NCBI RefSeq assembly: GCF_001687365.1
Contig: NZ_LGLV01000019.1
Coordinates: 1 to 64,000, forward strand
Source of the DNA: Pararhizobium polonicum
GTDB lineage: Bacteria; Pseudomonadota; Alphaproteobacteria; Rhizobiales; Rhizobiaceae
Direction: 5' to 3'
DNA length: 64,000 nucleotides
Part shown: positions 53,524-62,890 of the stretch, piece after piece
How positions within the stretch are numbered: the stretch's first letter is position 1
How the letters are laid out: the number at the start of each line of letters is the position of its first letter
The notes under the pieces: generated by a model
Database searches by the model: none
What the model saw: only the letters and a program-made list of their open reading frames with translations
What the model was told of the DNA's origin: nothing
Made by a program: the position numbers and the translations under genes

Positions 53524-54885
53524 ATGGGAACGACTGAAACTGGAATACTGAGCGGGCGCCTCTCGCCAGTTGAATATGAGAAGAATTTTTCCGATCTGCA
53601 TCCGCCGCTGGATGAGCATGAAGCGCTGGTCGCCTCCGACCGCTGCTATTTCTGCTACGACGCGCCCTGCATGACAGCCTGTCCCACCTCCATCGATATC
53701 CCGCTGTTCATCCGGCAGATATCGACTGGAAACCCGATCGGGTCGGCAAACACCATTTTCGACCAGAACATTCTCGGCGGCATGTGCGCTCGCGTCTGTC
53801 CCACCGAAACGCTCTGCGAGCAGGCCTGTGTGCGCAACACGGCCGAGCATCGCCCGGTCGAGATCGGGCGGCTGCAGCGCTATGCCACTGACATCGCCAT
53901 GCGCGAAAACAAGCAGTTCTACGAGCGCGCCGAACCGACGGGCAAATCCATCGCCATCGTCGGCGCAGGTCCGGCAGGTCTCGCCTGCGCCCACCGCCTC
54001 GCCGTCAAAGGTCACGATGTGGTCATCTACGACGCCCGCGAAAAGGCCGGCGGCCTCAATGAATACGGCATCGCCACCTACAAGGCGGTCGATGATTTCG
54101 CACAGGCCGAAGTCGACTACGTTCTCGCCATCGGCGGCATCGAGGTCCGCAACCGCCAGATGCTCGGGCGCGATTTTTCGCTGAGCGACATGCTGGCCAA
54201 TCACGACGCCGTCTTCCTCGGCCTCGGCCTTGCCGGCGTCAACGCGCTGCGGGCCGAAGGCGAAACTGCCGAAGGTGTCGAGGATGCGGTCGATTTCATC
54301 GCTGCGCTCCGACAATCGGAAACCAAATCGGACATCCCCGTCGGCCGCAGGGTCGTGGTACTCGGCGGCGGCATGACCGCAGTCGATGCCGCCGTGCAGG
54401 CAAAGCTGCTCGGCGCCGAAGAGGTGACGATCTGCTACCGCCGCGGCAAGGAAAACATGAACGCCTCGGAATTTGAGCAGGATCTCGCCGCCGCCAAGGG
54501 CGTCACGATCCGCCACTGGCTGCAGCCCAAGCGCATCATCGCCCGCGACGGCAAGGTGGCCGGCATCGAACTTGATTACACGACGATCGAGGACGGACGC
54601 CTCACCACGACAGGCGAAACCGGCGTCATCACCGCCGATCATGTGCTGAAGGCCATCGGCCAGACCTTCGAGGCCGACGGTCTCGGGGGCATTACCCTGC
54701 AGTCCGGCCGTATCGTCGTCAACGACGAGGGCCGCACATCGCTCGACCGCGTCTGGGCCGGCGGTGACTGTGTTCTGGGCGGCGAGGACCTGACGGTTTC
54801 CGCCGTTGCCATGGGCCGCGACGCGGCCGAATCGATCAACCGTGTGCTGGCCGCTGCATCGCAGCCGGCCGTCGCCGTCGCTTGA
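53524..54885 (+). CDS. preT: Dihydropyrimidine dehydrogenase subunit PreT (NAD(P)H/FAD/Fe-S)
   Basis: 453 residues. An N-terminal Fe-S helical domain has cysteines in C-Y-F-C-Y-D-A-P-C-M-T-A-C-P and C-A-R-V-C-P-T-E-T-L-C-E-Q-A-C. A FAD motif G-A-G-P-A-G-L-A-C and a second nucleotide motif G-G-G-M-T-A-V-D follow. It passes electrons from NAD(P)H to PreA for reduction of uracil/thymine. GGGAG lies before the ATG; preA follows after 15 bases. Confidence 0.92.
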   Translation: MGTTETGILSGRLSPVEYEKNFSDLHPPLDEHEALVASDRCYFCYDAPCMTACPTSIDIPLFIRQISTGNPIGSANTIFDQNILGGMCARVCPTETLCEQACVRNTAEHRPVEIGRLQRYATDIAMRENKQFYERAEPTGKSIAIVGAGPAGLACAHRLAVKGHDVVIYDAREKAGGLNEYGIATYKAVDDFAQAEVDYVLAIGGIEVRNRQMLGRDFSLSDMLANHDAVFLGLGLAGVNALRAEGETAEGVEDAVDFIAALRQSETKSDIPVGRRVVVLGGGMTAVDAAVQAKLLGAEEVTICYRRGKENMNASEFEQDLAAAKGVTIRHWLQPKRIIARDGKVAGIELDYTTIEDGRLTTTGETGVITADHVLKAIGQTFEADGLGGITLQSGRIVVNDEGRTSLDRVWAGGDCVLGGEDLTVSAVAMGRDAAESINRVLAAASQPAVAVA

Positions 54886-54900
54886 AGGGGAGAATGAACA

Positions 54901-56214
54901 ATGGCTGATCTGCGCAACAATTTCATCGGCATCAAGTCTCCCAACCCCTTCTGGCTGGCCTCGGCACCGCCAACCGACAAGGCCTACAATGTCGAGCGCG
55001 CCTTCAAGGCGGGATGGGGCGGCGTGGTCTGGAAGACACTCGGCGAGGAAGGCCCGCCGGTCGTCAACGTCAACGGCCCGCGCTACGGCGCGATCTGGGG
55101 CGCCGACCGCCGGCTTCTCGGTCTCAACAACATCGAGCTGATTACCGACCGCGACCTCTACACCAACCTGCGCGAAATGAAGCAGGTGAAGATGAACTGG
55201 CCGGACCGGGCTCTGATCGCCTCGATCATGGTTCCGTGTGAAGAAAATGCCTGGAAGGCGATCCTGCCGCTGGTGGAAGAAACCGGTGCTGATGGTATCG
55301 AACTCAATTTCGGCTGTCCGCACGGCATGTCGGAGCGTGGCATGGGTGCCGCGGTCGGACAGGTGCCGGAATATATCGAAATGGTCGTGCGCTGGTGCAA
55401 GCAATACACCCGAATGCCGGTCATCACCAAGCTGACGCCGAACATCGCCGATATCCGCAAGCCCGCCCGCGCCGCCAAGGCCGGCGGCACTGATGCGGTG
55501 TCATTGATCAACACGATCAATTCGATCACATCGGTCAATCTCGATACGTTCTCGCCCGAGCCTTCGATCAACGGCAAGGGCAGCCATGGCGGCTATTGCG
55601 GCCCGGCGGTCAAGCCGATCGCGCTCAACATGGTGGCCGAGATCGCCCGCGATCCGGAAACCTACGGCCTGCCGATCTCCGGCATCGGCGGTATCACCAC
55701 CTGGCGGGACGCGGCCGAATTCCTCGTTCTCGGTGCCGGCAATGTTCAGGTCTGCACAGCGGCAATGACCTACGGCTTCAAGGTCGTTCAGGAGATGATC
55801 ACCGGCCTGTCCAACTGGATGGATACCAAGGGGCACCGCAATCTCGACGACATCTGCGGCCGCGCGGTTCCGAACGTCTCCGACTGGCAGTATCTCAACC
55901 TCAACTACATCGCCAAGGCCCGCATCGACCAGGATGCCTGCATCCAGTGCGGTCGCTGCCATATCGCCTGCGAGGACACCTCGCACCAGGCAATCACCCA
56001 GTTCGTTGATGGCGTCAGGCGTTTCGAGGTGATGGAAGACGAATGCGTCGGCTGCAATCTCTGCGTCAACGTCTGTCCCGTGCAGGATTGCATCACCATG
56101 GTCGGCCTGGAGCCGGGCACGCTGGACGAGCGGACCGGCAAGGTCGTCGATGCCAACTACGCCAACTGGACGACCCATCCGAACAATCCGATGGCCCGCC
56201 AGGCTGCGGAGTAA
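54901..56214 (+). CDS. preA: Dihydropyrimidine dehydrogenase subunit PreA
   Basis: 437 residues. An FMN-binding barrel has N-F-G-C-P-H-G-M-S-E-R-G-M-G and T-K-L-T-P-N. Two C-terminal [4Fe-4S] clusters lie at C-I-Q-C-G-R-C-H-I-A-C and C-V-G-C-N-L-C-V-N-V-C-P. With PreT it reduces uracil to dihydrouracil, the first step of the reductive pathway whose later enzymes are encoded from 59447 on. Confidence 0.93.
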   Translation: MADLRNNFIGIKSPNPFWLASAPPTDKAYNVERAFKAGWGGVVWKTLGEEGPPVVNVNGPRYGAIWGADRRLLGLNNIELITDRDLYTNLREMKQVKMNWPDRALIASIMVPCEENAWKAILPLVEETGADGIELNFGCPHGMSERGMGAAVGQVPEYIEMVVRWCKQYTRMPVITKLTPNIADIRKPARAAKAGGTDAVSLINTINSITSVNLDTFSPEPSINGKGSHGGYCGPAVKPIALNMVAEIARDPETYGLPISGIGGITTWRDAAEFLVLGAGNVQVCTAAMTYGFKVVQEMITGLSNWMDTKGHRNLDDICGRAVPNVSDWQYLNLNYIAKARIDQDACIQCGRCHIACEDTSHQAITQFVDGVRRFEVMEDECVGCNLCVNVCPVQDCITMVGLEPGTLDERTGKVVDANYANWTTHPNNPMARQAAE

Positions 56215-56345
56215 GAACGGCTTTCGCCCAATATCGGCCGTCTCGCCCAAAATGCGAGGCGGCCGATTGCCATTGATCGCCACCGCGAACCTGTTATGAA
56301 ACATCCGCCGCAATCTATGGCAGCATGCCAAAACAGGAGGCAATC

Positions 56346-56581
56346 ATGTCACGCAAAACCTTCCACGACGTGAGCTTTTGAGATCACGTCCAAGCGACGC
56401 AAGTCTTATCCATCCGAAACCAACGTCAAGACCGGCACCCGGTTCGTTCGCGGCGACGTCGAACTGATCGAGAAACTCGGCCGCAACGATCCCTGCCCCT
56501 GCCAATCGCGGAGGCGGTTTCAAGCACTGCTGCCTGAAGTCCGGCCGTTATGACGGCATCGAGCGGGATCACTACTTTTAG
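56346..56581 (+). pseudogene. SEC-C motif protein gene broken by two frameshifts
   Basis: A good start (ATGTCACGCAAAACC after GGAGG) reads only 11 codons before TGA. Shifting frame after the T-run at about 56380 gives a continuous stretch (…[15 protein letters not shown]). A second shift near 56512 then gives [14 protein letters not shown]. Together these form the metal-binding SEC-C motif C-P-C…C-C of small bacterial proteins. At least two indels make expression of the intact protein impossible as read. Rest of the 56215-56813 interval: no other gene seen. Confidence 0.75.
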
Positions 56582-56813
56582 AGACCGGAACTGAACGATT
56601 GCAGGCGTCTGGCTGAACCCCGGGCGCCTGCGGTCCCGGTCGGAAAAAATGCCCGGATTTTTGCCATGCGACGCGATAACGTGCAGCCGGGATAACGGAT
56701 TGGACACAAAATTGCGACGATGCGTCCACAAATCGTGCGTTGCCCCAGACCGGGAACTCGTCAATAAGAAGTAAAAGACACGCGGCTCGTGGCCGCCAAC
56801 ACCGGATGTCTGT

Positions 56814-58499
56814 TTGAAGCTCGCTTCCTCACGATCGCGCAAAAGGCTGCATCTGCTGACAGGCGCCTGTCTGGGACTGTTCCTGCTGACGCATTTTTCC
56901 AACCATGCGCTCGGCCTGATCTCGGTCGACGCCATGGAGAAAGTGCGCGGGGTCTTCAACGTCGTCTGGAGAAGCTGGCCGGGCACCGCCTTGCTCTACG
57001 GCTCGCTGCTGGTCCATTTTGTGCTCGCACTTGAAAGCCTGTACCGCCGGCAAACCCTGCGCATGCCGGTCCGCGAAGCGCTGAAGATCGTCTTCGGGCT
57101 TTCCTTTCCTTTCCTTATCGTCGGCCACGTGGTCAGCACGCGGATCGAGTGGATGCTGACGGGCTATGGCGATGGCTACTACGAAGTCTTGCCGGCGCTC
57201 TGGTCGAATTCCCTGACCGCGACTCGGCAATCGGTCGCACTGGTCCTTGCCTGGGCGCACGGCTGTCTTGGTGCATGGTTCTGGATGCGGGGCCGCAGCT
57301 GGTATCCGCGCTATTTTCTGGTCTTCTACACATTCGCGGTGCTGGTTCCCCTGCTCGCCCTGCTCGGGTTTGCCGTCGCGGCGCGGTCGCTGGAAGGCGG
57401 GCTGCCGTCCGCATCCTGGTTCCGGCCGCCCCGCGCCTCCTCCGAAACCCTTGGACATATCCGGCTGTCCATCATCGCCGGCCTGTTGGCGATGATCGGC
57501 GGAACGTTGATCGCGCGCGCGGTCCCCGTCCGCGGAAAGATCCGCATCACCTACCCGGACCGGGCCATCTCTGTTGCCAAAGGCTTCAGCGTGCTCGAGG
57601 CAAGCCGCGCCGCCGGCATCCCGCATCTGTCGATCTGCGGCGGACGTGGACGCTGCTCGACCTGCCGGGTGCGGGTGACGGAAGGGCTGGAGCGGCAGCC
57701 AGCGGCCAACGAGGCCGAGCGGGCAACGCTGACGCGTATCCGCGCACCTGACAATGTGCGCCTTGCCTGCCAGCTGCGGCCGACCCACAACCTGTCGATT
57801 TCGCCCATTCTCGGTGCCGACAATGTCGGCCACAAGGCCCAGCCGACCGAGCATGAAGCGGCCGGCCGCGAGCGCAAGATCGCCGTGCTGTTCTGTGACC
57901 TGCGCGACTTCACGCTGCTGGCCCAGCAACAGCTGCCGTTCGACACCGTCTTCCTGCTCAACCGCTATTTCGAGACCATCGGCGAGGCGGTGGAGGGAGC
58001 GGGCGGCGTCATCGACAAGTTCATCGGCGACGGCGCTCTCGCCATCTTCGGACTGCATACGTCCATCGAGGACGCCTGCGCGCAGGCGCTGACCGCGACC
58101 ATCCGCATCGCCAGGGGCGTCGACGTTCTCAACCGCAATTTCATGAGCGAACTCGACAAGCCGCTGCGCATCGCCATGGGCATGCATGCCGGCCCCGCCA
58201 TCATCGGCCATATCGGCTATGGCAAAGCCTCGGCGCTGACAGCCGTCGGCGACACGATCAACGCGGCCAGCCGGCTGGAGGGCTTTGCCAAGGAATATGA
58301 TGCGCAGCTGGCCGTTTCCGCCGACGTCGTGCGGTATGCCGGCCTCACGGTCGATGGCCGGGAGAGCTACAACATCGCCATTCGCGGCCGCACCGGCACG
58401 CTCGAAACCCTGATCGTTCACAACGCCGATGAATTCGAGGGCTTGATGGCCGCATCGTCGGGAAAGGGCGAGGCTCCCGCCCAGCCGTCAGGAAGCTGA
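56814..58499 (+). CDS. cyaC: CyaC-like adenylate cyclase with haem-b-type membrane anchor and ferredoxin domain
   Basis: 561 residues, with TTG 56814 as the only start upstream of the first helix. The first ~245 residues carry six hydrophobic helices and several histidines (T-H-F-S-N-H-A, L-V-H-F, V-G-H-V-V, W-A-H-G) that resemble the succinate dehydrogenase cytochrome b anchor. Residues about 247-330 form a plant-type [2Fe-2S] domain (C-G-G-R-G-R-C-S-T-C…A-C-Q-L). The class III cyclase domain (about 355-530) has L-F-C-D-L-R-D-F-T, D-K-F-I-G-D-G and N-A-A-S-R-L. S. meliloti CyaC is a redox/quinone-responsive cyclase with a diheme-b anchor, so this is probably its orthologue. The annotation of both cofactors rests on motif reading. 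Confidence 0.78.
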   Translation: MKLASSRSRKRLHLLTGACLGLFLLTHFSNHALGLISVDAMEKVRGVFNVVWRSWPGTALLYGSLLVHFVLALESLYRRQTLRMPVREALKIVFGLSFPFLIVGHVVSTRIEWMLTGYGDGYYEVLPALWSNSLTATRQSVALVLAWAHGCLGAWFWMRGRSWYPRYFLVFYTFAVLVPLLALLGFAVAARSLEGGLPSASWFRPPRASSETLGHIRLSIIAGLLAMIGGTLIARAVPVRGKIRITYPDRAISVAKGFSVLEASRAAGIPHLSICGGRGRCSTCRVRVTEGLERQPAANEAERATLTRIRAPDNVRLACQLRPTHNLSISPILGADNVGHKAQPTEHEAAGRERKIAVLFCDLRDFTLLAQQQLPFDTVFLLNRYFETIGEAVEGAGGVIDKFIGDGALAIFGLHTSIEDACAQALTATIRIARGVDVLNRNFMSELDKPLRIAMGMHAGPAIIGHIGYGKASALTAVGDTINAASRLEGFAKEYDAQLAVSADVVRYAGLTVDGRESYNIAIRGRTGTLETLIVHNADEFEGLMAASSGKGEAPAQPSGS

Positions 58500-58505
58500 C
58501 AAACG

Positions 58506-59156
58506 TCAGTTCGCCGGACCGTCGGCCGAAAGGCCTGTGACGAACAACTGCTCAAGAAACCGCGCCGCATCCTCGAAACGCCCTTCACCGGAGCGCCCGT
58601 CTCCCAGCACGCCGCGCACCTGCACGTCGAAATCGGCATAGTGCTGCGTCGTCGACCAGATGGCGAAGATCAGATGGTAGGGATCGCATTTGGCGATCTT
58701 GCCGGCCTTTGCCCAGGCGCGGATCACCTCCGCCTTCTCATCCACGAGCGCCTTCAGCGGCCCTTTCAATTCGTCCTCGATATGGGGAGCGCCCTGCAGG
58801 ATCTCGTTGGCAAACAGCCGGCTCTCGCGCGGAAAATCCCGCGCCATCTCCAGCTTGCGCCGGATATAGCTGCGGATTTCGGAGACTGGATTGCCCGCAG
58901 CGTCAAATTCGCGCAGCGGATCGAGCCAATTGTCCAGCACCCGGTCGATCAGCGCCCGGTGCATGGCTTCCTTGGTGCGGAAATAATAAAGCAGGTTGGG
59001 CTTCGACATCCCAGCCACATCGGCGATCTGGTCGATCGTGCTGCCGCGAAAGCCATGGGTGGCGAACACGTCGAGCGCCGCCTCCAGAATCAGTTCTTCC
59101 TTCTCCTCCTGGATACGGGTTCGCCGTTGCGTTCGGGCTGCCCTCGGAAGTACCAT
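58506..59156 (-). CDS. rutR: RutR-like TetR repressor of pyrimidine degradation
   Basis: 216 residues. The helix-turn-helix is S-T-I-D-Q-I-A-D-V-A-G-M-S-K-P-N-L-L-Y-Y-F. The C-terminal domain has [12 protein letters not shown] and L-F-A-N-E-I-L-Q-G-A-P, both typical of RutR, which senses uracil in E. coli. It is convergent with cyaC and divergent from the downstream pyrimidine genes, with a RutR-like operator between. Confidence 0.85.
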   Translation of the reverse strand: MVLPRAARTQRRTRIQEEKEELILEAALDVFATHGFRGSTIDQIADVAGMSKPNLLYYFRTKEAMHRALIDRVLDNWLDPLREFDAAGNPVSEIRSYIRRKLEMARDFPRESRLFANEILQGAPHIEDELKGPLKALVDEKAEVIRAWAKAGKIAKCDPYHLIFAIWSTTQHYADFDVQVRGVLGDGRSGEGRFEDAARFLEQLFVTGLSADGPAN

Positions 59157-59446
59157 GTTTTCCCCTGCCTTCTCACCAATCGCCGCCTGTGCCGGCCTGA
59201 AAACGTCCGAAAGCCACGTGATTTAAAAATTCGGACGGCAATTCCGTTTTTTCTGTTTTTCGTCTTGAGTGCGCCAACGGAAGTTGTAATGTTTTACCAA
59301 CCGGTCAAATTATCAGTCAGTTCAAAGTCAAACGCAACGGCTGATCGCAGGGCAATCGAAAAAACCAGATGGCCCCGATTTGACCACGGGAACGACGGGA
59401 TGTGCTGATACCGCGCATCCCCTAATAAAGAATGAGGAGAACCGTC
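59157..59446. promoter_or_regulatory. rutR/amidohydrolase divergent region with RutR site
   Basis: TTTACCAACCGGTCAA at 59294-59309 fits the RutR consensus TTGACCANNTGGTCAA at 12 of 14 fixed bases, centrally placed between the divergent genes. A half-site TTTGACCA follows at about 59378. No small gene was seen. Confidence 0.65.
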
Positions 59447-60700
59447 ATGGCTCATGCGCCGGGCGAGAACATGCGTGTCAATGCGGACCGTCTTTGGGAC
59501 ATGCTGATGGACATGGCGAAGATCGGCCCCGGTATCGCCGGCGGCAACAATCGCCAGACCCTGACCGACGAAGACGGCGAAGGCCGCCACCTTTTCAAGA
59601 CATGGTGCGAAGATGCCGGACTGACCATCGGCGTCGACAAGATGGGCACGATGTTTGCCACCCGCCCCGGCACCGATGCCGATGCCCTGCCTGTCTATGT
59701 CGGCTCGCACCTCGACACGCAGCCGACCGGCGGCAAGTATGACGGCGTGCTCGGCGTGCTCGCTGCACTGGAAGTCGTGCGCACCATGAACGACCTCGGC
59801 ATCAAGACCAGACATCCGATCGTCGTCACCAACTGGGCGAACGAGGAAGGCGCGCGTTTCGCGCCCGCCATGCTCGCCTCCGGCGTCTTTGCCGGCGTTC
59901 ATTCGCTCGATTTCGCCTACGGCCGCAAGGACCCCGAGGGCAAGACCTATGGCGACGAACTGAAGCGGATCGGCTGGCAGGGCGAGGAAGAGGTCGGCGC
60001 CCGCAAGATGCACGCCTATTTCGAATATCACATCGAGCAGGGACCGATCCTCGAGGCGGAAGAAAAGACCATCGGCGTGGTGACGCACTGTCAGGGCCTC
60101 TGGTGGCTGGAATTCACGCTGACCGGCCGCGAGGCCCATACCGGCTCGACGCCGATGAACCTGCGCGTCAATGCCGGTCTTGCCATGGCGCGGATCGTCG
60201 AGATGGTCCAGGGCGTCGCCATGGAAAACCAGCCGGGCGCCGTCGGCGGCGTCGGCCAGGTGTTCTTCTCGCCCAATTCCCGCAACGTGTTACCCGGCAA
60301 GGTGGTCTTCACCGTCGATATCCGCTCGCCCGACAAGGCCAAGCTCGACCGCATGCGCGCCAGGATCGAGGCAGAAGCGCCGAAGATCACCGAAGCGCTC
60401 GGCGTCGGCTGTTCGATCGAGGCGATCGGCCATTTCGAGCCGGTGACCTTCGACCCCACGCTCGTCACCGCCGTGCGCACGGCCGCCGAAAAGCTCGGCT
60501 ACAGCCACATGAACCTGATCTCCGGCGCCGGCCACGACGCCTGCTGGGCCGCCAAGGTGGCGCCTGCCACCATGGTCATGTGCCCCTGCGTCGGCGGCTT
60601 GAGCCACAACGAAGCCGAAGAGATATCCAAGGAATGGGCGTCGGCAGGCTGCGACGTGCTGTTCCATGCGGTGGTGGAGACGGCGGGGATCGTGGGGTGA
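59447..60700 (+). CDS. M20-type N-carbamoyl amidohydrolase, beta-ureidopropionase-like
   Basis: 417 residues of the allantoate amidohydrolase/HyuC family. Zinc-ligand motifs are G-S-H-L-D-T-Q-P-T-G-G, N-E-E-G and H-I-E-Q-G-P; the substrate lid region has R-E-A-H-T-G-S-T-P-M and S-G-A-G-H-D-A. It would hydrolyse N-carbamoyl-beta-alanine (or the aminoisobutyrate form) to the beta-amino acid, the third pathway step. The ATG at 59447 follows GAGGAGA; the frame from 59432 lacks a site. Confidence 0.87.
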   Translation: MAHAPGENMRVNADRLWDMLMDMAKIGPGIAGGNNRQTLTDEDGEGRHLFKTWCEDAGLTIGVDKMGTMFATRPGTDADALPVYVGSHLDTQPTGGKYDGVLGVLAALEVVRTMNDLGIKTRHPIVVTNWANEEGARFAPAMLASGVFAGVHSLDFAYGRKDPEGKTYGDELKRIGWQGEEEVGARKMHAYFEYHIEQGPILEAEEKTIGVVTHCQGLWWLEFTLTGREAHTGSTPMNLRVNAGLAMARIVEMVQGVAMENQPGAVGGVGQVFFSPNSRNVLPGKVVFTVDIRSPDKAKLDRMRARIEAEAPKITEALGVGCSIEAIGHFEPVTFDPTLVTAVRTAAEKLGYSHMNLISGAGHDACWAAKVAPATMVMCPCVGGLSHNEAEEISKEWASAGCDVLFHAVVETAGIVG

Positions 60701-60705
60701 AAGCG

Positions 60706-61026
60706 ATGTCGCCGCTAGAGCAAAAGTTTGAAGCGGCGATGTTCGACATTTATCGCCGGGCAAAATCAGAAGCAAAATATACTGCCACGATTTTCCTCAG
60801 CATGCTGAATGACCGCGGCGGACTGGCAACGGCCAAAACACTCGTTAACGCAGAAGCGCAATCCCAAGGTTACACTGCTTTGATGTTTGCCAACCGACTT
60901 GACCTCACTGTGGAGGCTTTGGTCGTCGAGGACAGAAGATGGCACAGCCTGTTTCTGCCTGAAGAAATATCCAAAGCGAAAAAGCGCCTCCAAGATAACC
61001 AGTATGTAGTTAAAATGCGAAACTGA
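60706..61026 (+). CDS. Small orphan protein within the pyrimidine operon
   Basis: 106 residues (start MSPLEQKFEAAMFDIYRRAKSE). No membrane segment; a mixed helical protein with K-A-K-K-R-L-Q-D-N near its end. Many AT-ending codons contrast with the GC-ending neighbours. The gene starts within 6 bases of the amidohydrolase stop and ends 27 bases before hydA, so it is probably cotranscribed. Proteins of this shape are scattered in many bacteria, often near mobile DNA. I cannot name a function. Confidence 0.65.
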   Translation: MSPLEQKFEAAMFDIYRRAKSEAKYTATIFLSMLNDRGGLATAKTLVNAEAQSQGYTALMFANRLDLTVEALVVEDRRWHSLFLPEEISKAKKRLQDNQYVVKMRN

Positions 61027-61052
61027 CACTGGAATTATAGTAGGGAACCCTC

Positions 61053-62507
61053 ATGACCACAGTCATCAAAAACGGAACCGTCGTCACCGCCGACCTCAGC
61101 TACAAGGCAGATGTCAAGATCGACGGCGGCAAGATCGTCGAGATCGGGCCGAACCTTTCGGGCGACGAGACGCTGGATGCGACCGGCTGTTATGTCATGC
61201 CCGGCGGCATCGATCCGCATACCCATCTCGAAATGCCGTTCATGGGCACCTATTCCTCCGACGATTTCGAAAGCGGCACGCGCGCGGCCCTGTCCGGCGG
61301 CACGACCATGGTCGTCGATTTCGCGCTTCCCTCTCCCGGCCAGTCGCTGCTTGAAGCGCTGACCATGTGGGACAACAAGACCTCGCGCGCCAATTGCGAC
61401 TTTTCCTTCCACATGGCGATCACTTGGTGGAGCGAGCAGGTCTTCAACGAGATGCAGACCATCGTCCAGGACAAGGGCATCAACTCGTTCAAGCATTTCA
61501 TGGCCTACAAGGGCGCATTGATGGTGGACGACGACGAGATGTTCCACTCGTTCCAGCGCTGTGCCGAGCTTGGCGCGCTGCCGATGGTGCATGCTGAAAA
61601 CGGCGACATCGTCGCGCAGATGCAGGCAAAGCTGCTGGCGGACGGCAACAATGGTCCGGAAGCTCACGCCTATTCCCGCCCCGCCGCCGTCGAGGGCGAG
61701 GCAACCAACCGCGCCATCATCATCGCCGACATGGCGGGCAGCCCACTCTATGTCGTGCATACCTCCTGCGAACAGGCACATGAAGCGATCCGCCGCGCCC
61801 GGCAGAACGGTATGCGCGTCTATGGCGAGCCGCTGATCCAGCACCTGACGCTGGACGAAAGCGAATATGCCAATCCCGACTGGGATCATGCCGCCCGCCG
61901 CGTCATGTCGCCGCCGTTCCGCAACAAGCAGCATCAGGACTCCCTTTGGGCGGGCCTGTCCGCCGGTTCGCTGCAGGTGGTGGCGACCGATCACTGCGCC
62001 TTCACGACGGCGCAAAAACGCTTCGGCGTTGGCGATTTCACCAAGATCCCGAACGGTACCGGCGGGCTTGAAGACCGCATGCCGATGCTCTGGACCCATG
62101 GCGTCGCTACCGGCCGCATCACCATGAACGAGTTCGTCGCCGTCACCTCGACCAACATCGCCAAGATCCTCAACATGTACCCGAAGAAAGGCGCCATCCT
62201 TGTCGGCGCCGATGCCGATCTCGTCGTCTGGGATCCGAAGCGCTCGAAAACGATCTCGGCTGCAAGCCAGCAGTCGGCGATCGACTACAACGTCTTCGAA
62301 GGCAAACAGGTCACCGGCCTGCCGCGCTACACCCTGACGGGCGGCATGGTCGCCATCGAGGAATCGACCATCAAGACCCGCGAAGGTCAGGGCAAATTCG
62401 TCAAGCGCGACCCCTTCACCGCCGTCAACAGGGCACTCTCGACCTGGAAGGACATCACCGCCCCGCGCAAGGTCCAGCGCACCGGCATTCCGGCAAGCGG
62501 GGTGTGA
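61053..62507 (+). CDS. hydA: Dihydropyrimidinase (D-hydantoinase family)
   Basis: 484 residues of the amidohydrolase superfamily. D-P-H-T-H-L-E-M-P gives the first two metal ligands, K-H-F-M-A-Y-K-G holds the carboxylated lysine, and H-A-E-N-G-D, V-V-H-T-S-C and A-T-D-H-C-A-F give the rest. It opens dihydrouracil to N-carbamoyl-beta-alanine, the second step. The stop is fused with the next start (TGATG). Confidence 0.92.
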   Translation: MTTVIKNGTVVTADLSYKADVKIDGGKIVEIGPNLSGDETLDATGCYVMPGGIDPHTHLEMPFMGTYSSDDFESGTRAALSGGTTMVVDFALPSPGQSLLEALTMWDNKTSRANCDFSFHMAITWWSEQVFNEMQTIVQDKGINSFKHFMAYKGALMVDDDEMFHSFQRCAELGALPMVHAENGDIVAQMQAKLLADGNNGPEAHAYSRPAAVEGEATNRAIIIADMAGSPLYVVHTSCEQAHEAIRRARQNGMRVYGEPLIQHLTLDESEYANPDWDHAARRVMSPPFRNKQHQDSLWAGLSAGSLQVVATDHCAFTTAQKRFGVGDFTKIPNGTGGLEDRMPMLWTHGVATGRITMNEFVAVTSTNIAKILNMYPKKGAILVGADADLVVWDPKRSKTISAASQQSAIDYNVFEGKQVTGLPRYTLTGGMVAIEESTIKTREGQGKFVKRDPFTAVNRALSTWKDITAPRKVQRTGIPASGV

Positions 62508-62890
62508 TGATCGTGAGAGCGGCGCAGCGCATCTCTTTGTTCGTTGTGACCGGCCTCGCCATGACCGGAACGGCCGATGCGCAGCAAGCCTTTCTCGACG
62601 GAGCCTATGGCAACAAGGATGGCTGCGCTTATGCCAAGACCGGCGAATCCACCGGCTCCGACGACTTCTTTCTGCTGACCGGCGAAGGCATCACGACGGC
62701 GGCTTCCTATTGCGGCTTCAAGGGAGACGTCACCAAAGAAGGCGATTCCTTCGCCGCGGCGATCTCCTGTTCCGAAGAAGGCGAAGGTGGCGAGACGGAA
62801 GACCGTGTCGAGATACGGCGCACGGGCAAGGATTACACCATCGCCTTCAAGGATGGGACGCGCTGGGGGCCTCTAAAGAGATGCAAATGA
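62507..62890 (+). CDS. Small exported hypothetical protein
   Basis: 127 residues (start MIVRAAQRISLFVVTGLAMTGTADA, a signal peptide). The mature part has four cysteines (D-G-C-A-Y, S-Y-C-G-F, I-S-C-S-E, K-R-C-K) in an acidic context, probably two disulfides. The start overlaps the hydA stop by one base. The function is unknown; it seems to be a passenger of the pyrimidine operon. Confidence 0.7.
   Translation: MIVRAAQRISLFVVTGLAMTGTADAQQAFLDGAYGNKDGCAYAKTGESTGSDDFFLLTGEGITTAASYCGFKGDVTKEGDSFAAAISCSEEGEGGETEDRVEIRRTGKDYTIAFKDGTRWGPLKRCK

Noticed and set aside
53368-55404. 678-codon minus-strand open frame opposite preT-preA
   Set aside because: It is the antisense shadow of two certain enzymes with catalytic motifs; its own sequence is low in family features. 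Similar long antisense frames at 1303-2736 (+), 3069-4358 (+), 32592-34358 (-, beyond the short exported protein) and 45795-48008 (+) were rejected for the same reason.
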